From positions 868,001 to 932,000 of the forward strand of contig JADKBM010000016.1 of assembly GCA_016715115.1 (NCBI GenBank): DNA of 64,000 nucleotides, in the 5' to 3' direction. The notes below the pieces were generated by a model. The model searched no databases, was not told the DNA's origin, and saw only the letters and a list, made by a program, of their open reading frames with translations. Shown here piece by piece: positions 24,268 to 33,075 of this stretch. The position numbers and the translations under genes are program-made. The first letter of the stretch is position 1. Every line of letters starts with the position of its first letter. This DNA is from Acidobacteriota bacterium (GTDB taxonomy: Bacteria > Acidobacteriota > Blastocatellia > Pyrinomonadales > Pyrinomonadaceae).

Positions 24268-26848
24268 TCTCGCCCGACGAAGGCCGCCAGAACGCAAGGT
24301 CCGTCTTGCCGTCGCCGGTGAAGTCGCGTGCCATCGGCTTGTCGGACGAAATCCCGAACGTCGCCGCGATGACGCCCGCCGTCGAACGGTTCAGCCACCA
24401 TTGGCCGACGCTCGGACGATAGATCGCCATATCGGCGCGGCCGTCGCCGTCGTAATCGCCGACCTGCGGAACGTCGCCGTTGGCGCCGAACTGCTGGATC
24501 GTCGTCCCGTTATCCGACGAACGCTGCACGTACCACGTCGCGTTCGAAGGCCTGAACACCGCCGCGTCGGCCTTGCCGTCGGCATCGAAATCGCCCGGCG
24601 CCGGAATATCGCCCGACGCGCCGAACGGGAACGAGTAGAAACTCGCGTCCTCGCTGCGCATCACGTACCATTCTCCCGTTCCGGGACGGAATACCGCAAT
24701 GTCGGTTTTGCCGTCGCCGGTGAAGTCAGCCGGCGCCATCGTGTCGGTCGCCGAGCCGAACTGGAACGCGCGGTTCACGCCGTCTGAACTGCGCAGGTAC
24801 CACCATTCCGCAACGCCCGGGCGAACGATCGAGACATCGGTCTTGCCGTCACCGTCGAAGTCAACGAAACCGCCCTGACTACGTGACGCAGTTCCAAAAG
24901 CCGTGAAGCGGAACGCCTGCGAAACCGCGACGCCGCCGGCCGCGCCCGGATCCGTGACATACCATCGACCAAAGAATGTTCGACCCACCAGAGCGGCATT
25001 GTCCGGGATCGCCAAACTCACCGAGGCGAATCCGTTTCCCGCGCCAGTGCCCTGGGTCGTCAACGCAACGCGCGCAAAGTTGCCGGTCGCAGGAATTGTC
25101 GACGTCGCTCCCGGATCGGTCTCATCGACGACCAGAACCACGTTCGCATTGCCGAGTGCGCTCGAAACCGCGACCGTGAAGCTCGGGTTTCCGACAAGCG
25201 GCGGTTCAATGGCAAATGCCTGCGGAACCAACGAATTCGATCCGGCGATTCCCGTTCCGACGATCACCGGAACGCGATTCGTGTCAGCAAACGGACGCGG
25301 CGCATCAAACGGCGGCAGTTCATTGCGGACACGCGCGTCAACCAGCGAGTTTCGAAGAAAAGCCGCGAGATCAGCCTTCTGGCCGGGATTCAAATTCCTC
25401 GGCTGAACGAGGCCGGCCGCAAAATTCGGTTCGTTTCGAAAATCGCCGCCGCGGTTGTAAAACTCGATTACCTCTTCCAGGGTCGAGAACTTGCCGTTGT
25501 GCATAAAAGATGAACGCAGAGCGACGTTTCTCAAGCCCGGCACACGAAACTGTCCGATGTTGTTCTGCGCTCCGGTAACCTGAAAGCGTCCGGTATCCTC
25601 GCCTGCGGGTCGCAAGCCGATATTCTGGAATGAGTTGTTGGTCAGCAGATTGCCGGCGTGACAGACCGCGCACTGCGTACCGCCAAACACACCCCGTCCG
25701 CGATTCTCGGCGGGCGGCAGTGGCGTGATTCCGGCGTTGTCGAGGTCCAGCGGCGTTTGATCGGAGAAAAGCGTGCGTTCATACGAGGCGATCGCCATTG
25801 CAATCCGCGAAGGCGTCACATCCGACGTTCCGAAAGCTTCCTGGAAAAGTTCCGGATAAGTGCGGCCGCCGATCCACGTCTCAAGGGCGACCGGGACATC
25901 GGTCGTCAGGACCAGAGGTTTAGCGGTCGAGATCTGACCGGCAAGCAGCGTCCAGTTGCTTGTTCCGTGTCCCATTTCCACCGAACTGACCGGGGGACCG
26001 ACCGCTTGACTTTCAAGCGCGCCACCGTTGTTGATGACGATATTGTTCGTCACCGGATCGCGGAAAGTGCCCGAAGCGCGGCCGTCCCAGAAAAGAACGG
26101 GTGCGTATGCCGCATTGATGTGCGAATTCGCCTTGCGGCCCGTCACCTGTGTGCGAAAACCGAAATTCGTCGACCAGCTGTATGTGCCGTCCGCGTTGTT
26201 GAGCGGAACGCCCGGCGAACCGACGACATCGTCGGGGGTGTTGAAGAGGCTGTCGCTTCCCGGGTTCTTTGAACTGAAAAGAGTGACCAGTGAACGCGGA
26301 TCGCTGCCGCCGGTGCCCGCTCGGTGACAAGAGCCGCAGGACACGGTTCGCGTGGCCGACAACTGCTCGTCCCAGAAGAGCGCTTTGCCGAGATATGCCT
26401 TGGCAGCGGTCATCGGATTCGCAGGCGGTCCGGGTGGCGGCGGCTCAAGCGGCGGAACCGGTCCTTGATTAGTCGCGATCGCGCGCACGCCCTGCGCCGC
26501 CGGCGTCAAGCCGCTCGTCGTCGACTGGTTCTCGGCACGAACCCAATAGAAAAATGTCTGGCCGGCCGTTGCCGTTGAGTCGAAAAAGAAATTGGCTGCC
26601 GTCGTTCCGATGTCGGTCGCCGTTGCCGAATTATTTGTGGTACTACGAAGTACCCTGTAATTCGTCGCCCCGCGGATCGCGTCCCAATACAGCCCGACCT
26701 TGTTGTTATAACGATTTGTCGTCGCTGAAAATCCCGTCGGCGTCGCCAACGATGTCTGCCCCGACGCCGTCGGAGACGTCTTGAATAGCCCAAACATCAA
26801 TGCCGCTCCGGCAAAAACAATAACTGCGAATAGTTTAACTTTCTTCAT
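24254..26848 (-). CDS. Secreted diheme cytochrome c peroxidase (MauG-like) with FN3 and FG-GAP repeats, 3' frameshifted
   Basis: 864 residues as it stands. A signal peptide (MKKVKLFAVIVFAGAALMFG) leads to a fibronectin-III-like domain (about 35-120, NYRVLRSTT...FYWVRAENQS). Next is a MauG/CcpA-like peroxidase domain (about 145-510) with two heme sites, CGSCH and CAVCH, and the tail HNGKFSTLEEVIEFYNRGGD. A beta-sandwich follows, then FG-GAP/VCBS repeats of about 46 residues with DxDGDGKxD loops that probably bind calcium. Such enzymes reduce peroxide or oxidise proteins in the periplasm. ATG 26848 is 5 nt after the sigma-factor stop; a TTG at 26857 would overlap it. The last open residues, SGSC, follow a 2-bp frameshift. 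Confidence 0.85.
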   Translation of the reverse strand: MKKVKLFAVIVFAGAALMFGLFKTSPTASGQTSLATPTGFSATTNRYNNKVGLYWDAIRGATNYRVLRSTTNNSATATDIGTTAANFFFDSTATAGQTFFYWVRAENQSTTSGLTPAAQGVRAIATNQGPVPPLEPPPPGPPANPMTAAKAYLGKALFWDEQLSATRTVSCGSCHRAGTGGSDPRSLVTLFSSKNPGSDSLFNTPDDVVGSPGVPLNNADGTYSWSTNFGFRTQVTGRKANSHINAAYAPVLFWDGRASGTFRDPVTNNIVINNGGALESQAVGPPVSSVEMGHGTSNWTLLAGQISTAKPLVLTTDVPVALETWIGGRTYPELFQEAFGTSDVTPSRIAMAIASYERTLFSDQTPLDLDNAGITPLPPAENRGRGVFGGTQCAVCHAGNLLTNNSFQNIGLRPAGEDTGRFQVTGAQNNIGQFRVPGLRNVALRSSFMHNGKFSTLEEVIEFYNRGGDFRNEPNFAAGLVQPRNLNPGQKADLAAFLRNSLVDARVRNELPPFDAPRPFADTNRVPVIVGTGIAGSNSLVPQAFAIEPPLVGNPSFTVAVSSALGNANVVLVVDETDPGATSTIPATGNFARVALTTQGTGAGNGFASVSLAIPDNAALVGRTFFGRWYVTDPGAAGGVAVSQAFRFTAFGTASRSQGGFVDFDGDGKTDVSIVRPGVAEWWYLRSSDGVNRAFQFGSATDTMAPADFTGDGKTDIAVFRPGTGEWYVMRSEDASFYSFPFGASGDIPAPGDFDADGKADAAVFRPSNATWYVQRSSDNGTTIQQFGANGDVPQVGDYDGDGRADMAIYRPSVGQWWLNRSTAGVIAATFGISSDKPMARDFTGDGKTDLAFWRPSSGESGSC

Positions 26849-26853
26849 TACTT

Positions 26854-27480
26854 TCAACCCAACCTTTCAATTAATGAACGTAGATAACTGCGTGTCCGCA
26901 TCAGGCGAACCTTGACATTGCTCTCAGACCAACCGACCGCGTTGGCGACCTCTTTGATCGACATCTCCTCGCCGTGAAAGAGCGTGACGGCGAGCCGGTC
27001 CTTGGCATCGAGTCCCGCGAGAAGTTTTTCCGCAAGATCACGATTGACGAGATCATTTTCGCTTTCTAAGGAACCATTTGCGGCAACGTTCTCGATGTAT
27101 TCCGATTCGGCCGTTCCAAGTTCTGCGAAAAGATCTTCGGGCCGTCTTTGCCGCCGTCGAAGTTCGTCGTAACAGACGTTGACGGTGACCCTTGAAATCC
27201 AGGAGGTGAAAGATTTCTCCTGTCCGCCCCGAAAATTCTTCAATGAGAAATAAGCCTTCGTAAAGACCACCTGCGAAAACTCTTCGACCAGTTCCCGTTG
27301 ATTGAAAAACCGTCCGACAAGGTGGACGACCAGCCGTTTGTAACGCTCGAACAGCACCGCGAACGCCGCTTCGTCACCTGCCAGAACCGCCTGCACCAGT
27401 TCCTCATCGGTAACCGCCTCGACGGCGTTCGAATTGCTCGCGTTCAGAATCTGGTCCAACTTTAAGGCTTCCTCGATCAT
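26854..27480 (-). CDS. ECF-type RNA polymerase sigma factor
   Basis: 208 residues. Region 2 is at about 40-110 (AAFAVLFERYKRLVVHLVGRFF, then FTSWISRVTVNVCYDELRRRQRRPED), followed by an acidic linker. Region 4 is at about 145-205 and ends in a helix-turn-helix (MSIKEVANAVGWSESNVKVRLMRTRSYLR). It would direct core polymerase to a small regulon; an envelope signal is likely because neighbouring genes encode a membrane anti-sigma-like protein and exported proteins. It lies 33 nt after the EF-hand gene and 5 nt before the peroxidase gene. The order is the reverse of the more common sigma-then-anti-sigma arrangement. Confidence 0.9.
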   Translation of the reverse strand: MIEEALKLDQILNASNSNAVEAVTDEELVQAVLAGDEAAFAVLFERYKRLVVHLVGRFFNQRELVEEFSQVVFTKAYFSLKNFRGGQEKSFTSWISRVTVNVCYDELRRRQRRPEDLFAELGTAESEYIENVAANGSLESENDLVNRDLAEKLLAGLDAKDRLAVTLFHGEEMSIKEVANAVGWSESNVKVRLMRTRSYLRSLIERLG

Positions 27481-27513
27481 TCAAATTCAAACAACCAATT
27501 CTCAACCAAACGC

Positions 27514-28728
27514 CTACGGCCTCATCGGCGGACGTCTATCACCCAGAACGGGACGTCGGCCGTCCATCGGCGGTCGCCGGTCGTCCATCTGGGGTCTGCG
27601 ATTATCCGGCTGCGGACGCCTTTCGTCCTTTGGCCGCGCTTCCGTCTCTTTGTAGTCGGCCGGAATCTTGAAAAGTTCAGCGGCGGGCTCTCCGAGCTTG
27701 ATATTCACCAAGCGAAAGATCACTTCACCGATGAACGGATCGGTATGCTTCGACAGGATGATCATCTGCAGTTCCGGCGAGTACCATTTCTCGGTGACAA
27801 CGTTGATCGGTTTGTCGTTGCCGATCTCACCGACCGGAATCTCGATCGTGATGCGGGTGCCCTCGGCGGTGACCCCTTCGATCGTCTGCTTGCCGAGCGC
27901 TTCTTTCTTCGCTTCCCGCGGTTCATTTTTCGGCTCGAGCGGCGAAGCCTGTTTGAACGGAATGTTGAAATAGGTCTTTTCGGTCGTATTCAGCGAGTAC
28001 GTTTTTCCCGCAACATGATCGACGATATGCACCAGCCTGAGCGGCTGGTCATTGCGATTCATCACCGGAAATCCCGCGATCGAATCGAACGGCATCTCCT
28101 GACGGACGCGACCCTCGCCATCGCGGTAGATCTCTCCCTTGCTCTGAGACTTGACCAGCGAGCCATCAAATAACCGCTTCGATTCCTCGCGGACCGTTTC
28201 GGCGGAAAACGGAGCGCCTTTGACGAGTTTGTCTCCGAATCGTAACTCGGAACCGACGAACTTGGCCATCGCTCCGTTCGGCGCGTCCCTGCGGTCGTCG
28301 CGGCCCCGGCGATCGTCGTTTTCGGGGCGAACGACTTTGATCTCTTCCCAATCCAGGGTTCGGTCGCCATCGACGTCGATCCTCGCAAATTTCTGATTTG
28401 CCTTCTGCAAGAATGCTTCGCGATTCAGGTCGATGTCGCCGAATTCGAGAAACAGGAACGGCGGAACTCGATCCTTTTCGATCCGTCCCGGCTTACCGCC
28501 CGGCCTTGCCGGAAGCTCGCTCAGTTCGATTATCCCGTTCTTGTTGCCGTCGGTAACCTGGAAGAAAGTCTCCGCCGCCTCGCGAAATTCATCGGACTCG
28601 ATACGTCCGTTCTTGTTTACATCAACGATCTTCGCCCACTCGGGCGGGCCTTCGATTCGCGGCCGCTGGGCGATGACGAGCATCGACAGCGAAAGCAAAG
28701 CGATCAACATCAAAAACACGGATCTCAT
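27514..28728 (-). CDS. Secreted EF-hand protein
   Basis: 404 residues. A signal peptide (MRSVFLMLIALLSLSMLVIA) is followed by three EF-hand-type calcium loops: DVNKNGRIESDEF (about 36-48), DGNKNGIIELSEL (about 59-71) and DVDGDRTLDWEEI (about 116-128). The middle part (about 150-370) contains KTYSLNTTEKTYF and PFIGEVIFRLVNIKLGEP, segments I associate with uncharacterised Acidobacteriota exported proteins. The C-terminus is a low-complexity series of DRRPPM/DNRRPQ repeats. The GAGGTGAG Shine-Dalgarno before ATG 28728 is strong. It sits between the anti-sigma-like gene (18 nt away) and the sigma gene (33 nt). A calcium-sensing role is inferred, not shown. Confidence 0.8.
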   Translation of the reverse strand: MRSVFLMLIALLSLSMLVIAQRPRIEGPPEWAKIVDVNKNGRIESDEFREAAETFFQVTDGNKNGIIELSELPARPGGKPGRIEKDRVPPFLFLEFGDIDLNREAFLQKANQKFARIDVDGDRTLDWEEIKVVRPENDDRRGRDDRRDAPNGAMAKFVGSELRFGDKLVKGAPFSAETVREESKRLFDGSLVKSQSKGEIYRDGEGRVRQEMPFDSIAGFPVMNRNDQPLRLVHIVDHVAGKTYSLNTTEKTYFNIPFKQASPLEPKNEPREAKKEALGKQTIEGVTAEGTRITIEIPVGEIGNDKPINVVTEKWYSPELQMIILSKHTDPFIGEVIFRLVNIKLGEPAAELFKIPADYKETEARPKDERRPQPDNRRPQMDDRRPPMDGRRPVLGDRRPPMRP

Positions 28729-28746
28729 ACTCTCACCTCAAAAAAA

Positions 28747-29403
28747 CTACTGAATGAAACGGATCGCACGCGCCGATCCGTCGCCACCCATTAAAACCTC
28801 GGCGTTCACAAACTCGGAACCGTTTTGAACATTCATCGAAACTCCCAGCGAAACCATCATCGAGCGCGGGACCTTGACCTTCACAAGCTGTCCGCTTTCC
28901 TCGTCCGACGAGTACATCAGCGCGATGAAATCCGACTTGACGTCGTCTTGTTCGGTTGATTCAATCCGATCGCGCCGCTCCGTTTGAGCCTTATTCGCCG
29001 GGCGCTTTTTTACGGAACGCTTTGATACCGTCTTCACGGAGCGAAGGGCCGGCTGATCGGGCTCAACTGCTTGGACTTGCGGAGTCGGTACCTCGAAATT
29101 GATCCCCACCGCGTTTGAATGCTGAAATTTCGCAACCGTCAAACTCTCATCCGAACGCGTCATCCAGGCAAAGCCGAGGAACGCGACCAACGCCAACGAG
29201 GCAAACGCCAAGAGTCTCAGATCGAAGGACGGAAGCCATCCAAACCGCGCTACCGGTTTCTGACCGACGATACGGCGTTGGACTCCCCACCACAACTGAG
29301 GTGAATTCGCGATCTCGTCGACCGCTTGATCGTTAAAACGCGCGTCCTCGACAATCGTTTTCAGGATCTGATCGAGTTTTTCGTCCGATAGAAAGTTCTT
29401 CAT
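28747..29403 (-). CDS. Single-pass membrane protein, anti-sigma-like
   Basis: 218 residues. A roughly 60-residue cytoplasmic N-terminus (KLDQILKTIVEDARFNDQAVDEI) is followed by one transmembrane helix at about 68-88 (LLAFASLALVAFLGFAWM), a basic, disordered stretch and a C-terminal domain VKVKVPRSMMVSLGVSMN...NAEVLMGGDGSARAIRFIQ. The topology and the sigma-factor neighbour suggest an anti-sigma or signal-transducing membrane protein, but no classical zinc anti-sigma motif (HxxxCxxC) is present. First gene of the cluster; ATG 29403 has a GGAG Shine-Dalgarno. Confidence 0.6.
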   Translation of the reverse strand: MKNFLSDEKLDQILKTIVEDARFNDQAVDEIANSPQLWWGVQRRIVGQKPVARFGWLPSFDLRLLAFASLALVAFLGFAWMTRSDESLTVAKFQHSNAVGINFEVPTPQVQAVEPDQPALRSVKTVSKRSVKKRPANKAQTERRDRIESTEQDDVKSDFIALMYSSDEESGQLVKVKVPRSMMVSLGVSMNVQNGSEFVNAEVLMGGDGSARAIRFIQ

Positions 29404-29516
29404 TTGAAACTCCAAAAACTGTGTGTCACTTCAAATGACGCGCAGCGCCGCCGGTCGGTTACATTTATCTGAAGTTTTTTCGGCAATGGCAAAAGATTAT
29501 ACAATAGACACGCCCG

Positions 29517-30365
29517 ATGGAATCCGAAATCCCAAATCCGAAACCCAAGATCGTCGTTGGATGTCAGGGCTGGAATTATGACGATTGGACGACCAGATCG
29601 CCGGACTCGCCCGTCTTTTACCCGCGGGGAACACGTTCGGGCGAGATGCTCGGATTCTATTCGAAAGCGTTTGGGACGACCGAGATAGACTCGACCTTTT
29701 ACGCGATCCCCCCGGCATCGAATATCGAAAACTGGTATCGAAAGACGTCCGACGATTTCACTTTCTCGCCAAAAATGCCGCAGGAGATCACGCACGAAAT
29801 GCGGCTCAGCGAGGACGCCTTTCCGATTCTTGACGGGTTTTGCGAACGGATCCGCGGGCTCGGCCGGAAGCTCGCCGTCTGTCTGATCCAATTGCCGCCG
29901 CAGTTTGAAGCCAACCGCCCGAATGCGATCAGACTGCGGCAATTCCTGGAACGTCTGCCGCGTGACATTCGGTTTGCCGTCGAATTTCGCCGGCGCGAAT
30001 GGTTTGTCGATTGGACATACGATGAACTCGCAAGAAACGGAGCGACGCCGGCGTTGGTCGAGGGAAAATGGATTCCGCGCGAAACGATCTTTGCGGCGGC
30101 CCGGCGAATTCGCGGCGAATTCTCCTACGTCCGCTTTATGGGCGAGCGCGATCTGACGTCGTTCGATCGGATCTGTCGCAGCCGCGATGACCAACTGCCT
30201 GAATGGGCGCGCGCGATCGAGTCGCTCGAAACTCCCGAGACGTTCATTTATTTCAGCAATCTTTACGAAGGCCACGCACCCGAAAGCGCGCGAAAACTCT
30301 CGGTTTTGTTGGGACTTCCAAACGTCGACCCGAAAAGCCTCGACGATCAACGCGCGTTGTTTTGA
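29517..30365 (+). CDS. DUF72 family TIM-barrel protein
   Basis: 282 residues with the DUF72 (YecE-like) signatures VGCQGWNYDDW, FYPRG...MLGFYSKAFGTTEIDSTFYAIPP, FSPKMPQEITHEMRL and FAVEFRRREWF. The family forms a TIM barrel of uncertain biochemical function. The first eleven residues (MESEIPNPKPK) are read from AAATCCC-type repeat DNA; the conserved domain begins right after. It is divergent from the anti-sigma-like gene. A GATTCCA array starts about 34 nt after the stop. Confidence 0.9.
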   Translation: MESEIPNPKPKIVVGCQGWNYDDWTTRSPDSPVFYPRGTRSGEMLGFYSKAFGTTEIDSTFYAIPPASNIENWYRKTSDDFTFSPKMPQEITHEMRLSEDAFPILDGFCERIRGLGRKLAVCLIQLPPQFEANRPNAIRLRQFLERLPRDIRFAVEFRRREWFVDWTYDELARNGATPALVEGKWIPRETIFAAARRIRGEFSYVRFMGERDLTSFDRICRSRDDQLPEWARAIESLETPETFIYFSNLYEGHAPESARKLSVLLGLPNVDPKSLDDQRALF

Positions 30366-30398
30366 AACAGGGACGTTGTCGGAAAAGCCGTAACGATT

Positions 30399-30539
30399 CC
30401 AAACCCGGGATTCCAAGTATTCCAGATTCCAGAGATTCCAGATTCCAGAGATTCCTGATTCCAGATTCCAGAGATTCCAGATTCCAGAGATTCCTGATTC
30501 CTGATTCCAGAGATTCCTGATTCCAGAGATTCCTGATTC
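30399..30539. repeat. GATTCCAGA-type array
   Basis: Alternating GATTCCA (7) and GATTCCAGA (9) words fill the start of a 635-nt gene-free gap and end at the left edge of a 210-bp MITE-like element. Further GATTCCA words follow the element at 30750-30775. Confidence 0.88.
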
Positions 30540-30749
30540 GGGAGCTTTGAAAAACCGATATGACGGAAACTGATCGCGTTTCCTCCAGAACACAGATTGG
30601 CGGGATGGAGCGGATTTGTTTCAATCAACAGAGATAGAAAAGGATCTTGGCGGAACGCTGAGGCTGAAGTATCCTCTTGCATCCGATCTATCTGTGTCCT
30701 GTCAGAAACGGTGCCGAGACCGCCGTAGAGTCGGTTTTTCAAAGCTCCC
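30540..30749. mobile_element. MITE-like element with 19-bp perfect terminal inverted repeats
   Basis: GGGAGCTTTGAAAAACCGA at 30540-30558 is exactly inverted at 30731-30749. The 210-bp interior has no convincing ORF. Sixteen bases of the terminal repeat also bound the IS5-type element at 43747-45086 (one mismatch at one end), so this looks like a non-autonomous derivative. It is flanked on both sides by GATTCC words, making a target duplication hard to define. Confidence 0.8.
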
Positions 30750-30781
30750 GATTCCAGATTCCAGGTATTCCAGGAACGCGT

Positions 30782-30880
30782 AGGAAAAAAACCGCTTGAG
30801 AGCTGATTTTGCTTCTTCAAGCGTGCGGAGCACGCGAGCTTGCGATAGCACCACGTGAAGCGGAGCGGAACGTGGTGGCC
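30782..30880. repeat. Dispersed palindromic element, copy 1 (GCGTGCGGAGCACGCG core)
   Basis: A stretch with TTGCTTCTTCAAGCGTGCGG, GAGCACGCGAGCTTGCGATA and AGCACCACGTGAAGCGGAGC recurs almost unchanged at 43395-43542. It contains several nested hairpins. The bases from 30890 to 31000 hold another imperfect inverted repeat of the CGAATCGCACGAA type; no gene is seen. Confidence 0.75.
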
Positions 30881-31000
30881 CGTCGCGTCGAATTCCGAAG
30901 CGTGTGTATGCAAGTGGCCCGGCACCGTGCCGAAACGCGCGAATCGCACGAATCTCCGACGAGATTCGCGCGATTCGTGCAATTCGTGGCAATAGTTCGG

Positions 31001-32956
31001 TTATCTCATCGCATTCGAGTTCATATTCGAATTGCGCGACGAATCGCCCGTCTGCGCCGGATCCCGCATTCCCGAAGTATGGCACCACCCGGTCTTGTGG
31101 CCGAGATTGTTTGCGCCCGAGAGTTGCGCGTAACTGCGCTCGACGACGCCGTCTTCGGGATCTGAAAGGAACGGATCGGTCGCCAGATTGCAGTAGTCAT
31201 AGCGCCACCAGACATCGGTGAACGACGTCGTGTGATAGAAGACCTTCGCACGCGCCGAAGACGGAATCCCCGCGAGCCACGAGGCCGCGCCCGAATAGCT
31301 GAGATTGGCATTCGATCCGCAGCCGGCGCCGAAGATCTGCCCAAGCAAGGCGAGATTCCCGGCTAGAGCCGTTCCTTGATACGGCGTTCCGACCGACTGG
31401 ATCAGACGTGTTCCGGGTCCGGTCGCATAATCGAGGCCGCTCCAGTAATAAGTGTAAAGATGAAGCGTCGCCGCCCCGCCCTGACTGTGCGCGACCGCGC
31501 CGAACGACGGATAGGCGGCGCCAAAGTTCTTGATCAGGTTGGCGAACTGATCGTGCGTCCGGTTCTGGTTCGGATCGTTGAACACGATGTTGTTCGAGAA
31601 CTGCGACGCCGGAAACGTGTTGCCGCCCGAACAGTACCCGTGGATCAGCATCAGTTTCCCGCCGACCGCATTGTCGACGGTCACCGCGGGACGTTTCCCT
31701 GTGCGCATATCATCCGTGATCTCTCCAAAGTAGCTCGATTTCAGCGATTCCGGAATCTTTATCTCCGGCAAGAGTATTCTGCCGGCGGTTCCCAACGTAA
31801 CAGTTCCGTCGGCATCCTGAAGACGGACGTTTCGGAGTTCGTAGCCGCCCTTCTCTCCCGAACGTGCGAGCCAACGCGCGTCGACCGAAACCGGCACGAT
31901 GGACTGACGCGCGGAAAATCCTCTTTTGACGATCGTCATCCCGCCGATCCAAGCGACGGCCGATTCCGAATCCTGCCCCCAAACCTCAGCATAGGCAATC
32001 ACCTTCTGACCGGAGCGAAGCCCCGCGACCGGCAAATCGATTGCGAAACGGGATTCGTCCGACTGACGAACAAATGCGTCGCCCGAGAACTCTGCTCCGG
32101 ATTCGGCAACGTTGATCACGTGCTCGCCCGTTCGCAAAAACCCCTCGCCCGTCCCGGTCCTTCCGGTCGTCGCGACCTGGAGGATGAAATTGCCGGACTC
32201 GCGCGGAACAAACACGCCGGCGAAGGTTCCGTCGCCCGCAAGCCCGTCCGCGTGAGCGCCGTCGTCAAACATATCGAATTTCGCAATTGCGCCCGACGGC
32301 GTGCGGATCTCGATCTGCGAGTTCGCGATCGTTCCCGAAGAAGCGAGAAGGTCGCCGGTCGACACATCGTACATTCGCGCGACGACGCCGATCTCTCGTC
32401 CTTTGACCGTCTGGTTGGTGTTCACAAACGAGTAGAGCCGATACGGCGAATCGCTCGAAGAGACAAGATATCCGACCGTCGAATCACCCGCGAGTCCGTC
32501 CTTCGGCGTTTCGATCTCCAGTCTCAGGATCCCCGAACCGAGTTTTCCGAATTTGAACACTTCCGCAGGGTAACTAGTGCCGCCGAGTCCGTATGTCGTT
32601 TCGGTTCTCTCGGCGAACGCCGATTCGAGCCGCGGATTGAGCCGTTCGCCGCCCGGCAATGTCGCCTTGACGTCGAACATCTCGCCGTTCCGGGCAATGA
32701 TCATCACCTGGAAGTTCTCGGCGGTTTCGACCGGAATATCGATCGACTGAAATCCTTCGCGGATCGGCAACATCGCCGATTTCGAGCTCAAGCCCGTCTC
32801 GGCCGGATTCGGCAAACGAAGCGAGGCGATCTCGTCGGCCGCACCCGCAAGCTTTTTGAACTCATTGGCCGTAGTCGCCCGTGTTTTCTGCCCGAACGCC
32901 GTCACGGCCGTTGCCGCGACGAGCATACACAAAAAGACCTTCATCGATATTCGCAT
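31001..32956 (-). CDS. Secreted lipase-like alpha/beta hydrolase with N-terminal beta-sandwich region
   Basis: 651 residues. A signal peptide (MKVFLCMLVAATAVTAFG, just inside the N-terminus) is followed by about 400 residues of exported beta-rich sequence. That region includes a bacterial surface-type domain (PSGAIAKFDMFDDGAHADG...DGTFAGVFVP, about 220-270). The C-terminal hydrolase begins at about residue 425 with LMLIHGYCSGG, has the nucleophile elbow AHSQGG (Ser in GxSxG-like context) and VGTPYQGTALAG, as in lipases acting on hydrophobic esters. A perfect AAAGGAG Shine-Dalgarno before ATG 32956 fixes the start, although the frame stays open upstream into the next gene. The last residues (SSRNSNMNSNAMR) are low-complexity. 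Confidence 0.8.
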   Translation of the reverse strand: MRISMKVFLCMLVAATAVTAFGQKTRATTANEFKKLAGAADEIASLRLPNPAETGLSSKSAMLPIREGFQSIDIPVETAENFQVMIIARNGEMFDVKATLPGGERLNPRLESAFAERTETTYGLGGTSYPAEVFKFGKLGSGILRLEIETPKDGLAGDSTVGYLVSSSDSPYRLYSFVNTNQTVKGREIGVVARMYDVSTGDLLASSGTIANSQIEIRTPSGAIAKFDMFDDGAHADGLAGDGTFAGVFVPRESGNFILQVATTGRTGTGEGFLRTGEHVINVAESGAEFSGDAFVRQSDESRFAIDLPVAGLRSGQKVIAYAEVWGQDSESAVAWIGGMTIVKRGFSARQSIVPVSVDARWLARSGEKGGYELRNVRLQDADGTVTLGTAGRILLPEIKIPESLKSSYFGEITDDMRTGKRPAVTVDNAVGGKLMLIHGYCSGGNTFPASQFSNNIVFNDPNQNRTHDQFANLIKNFGAAYPSFGAVAHSQGGAATLHLYTYYWSGLDYATGPGTRLIQSVGTPYQGTALAGNLALLGQIFGAGCGSNANLSYSGAASWLAGIPSSARAKVFYHTTSFTDVWWRYDYCNLATDPFLSDPEDGVVERSYAQLSGANNLGHKTGWCHTSGMRDPAQTGDSSRNSNMNSNAMR

Positions 32957-33075
32957 TAAATTCTCCTTTGTTGATTTAGATTCGGTTCGGTTTTCAGTTG
33001 AGATCGCCGCACTTTGCGGTCTTCGCGAACCTTGCGCGGGATCTCCCTCAAAAACGTCCGATGTTGGAGCGATGA

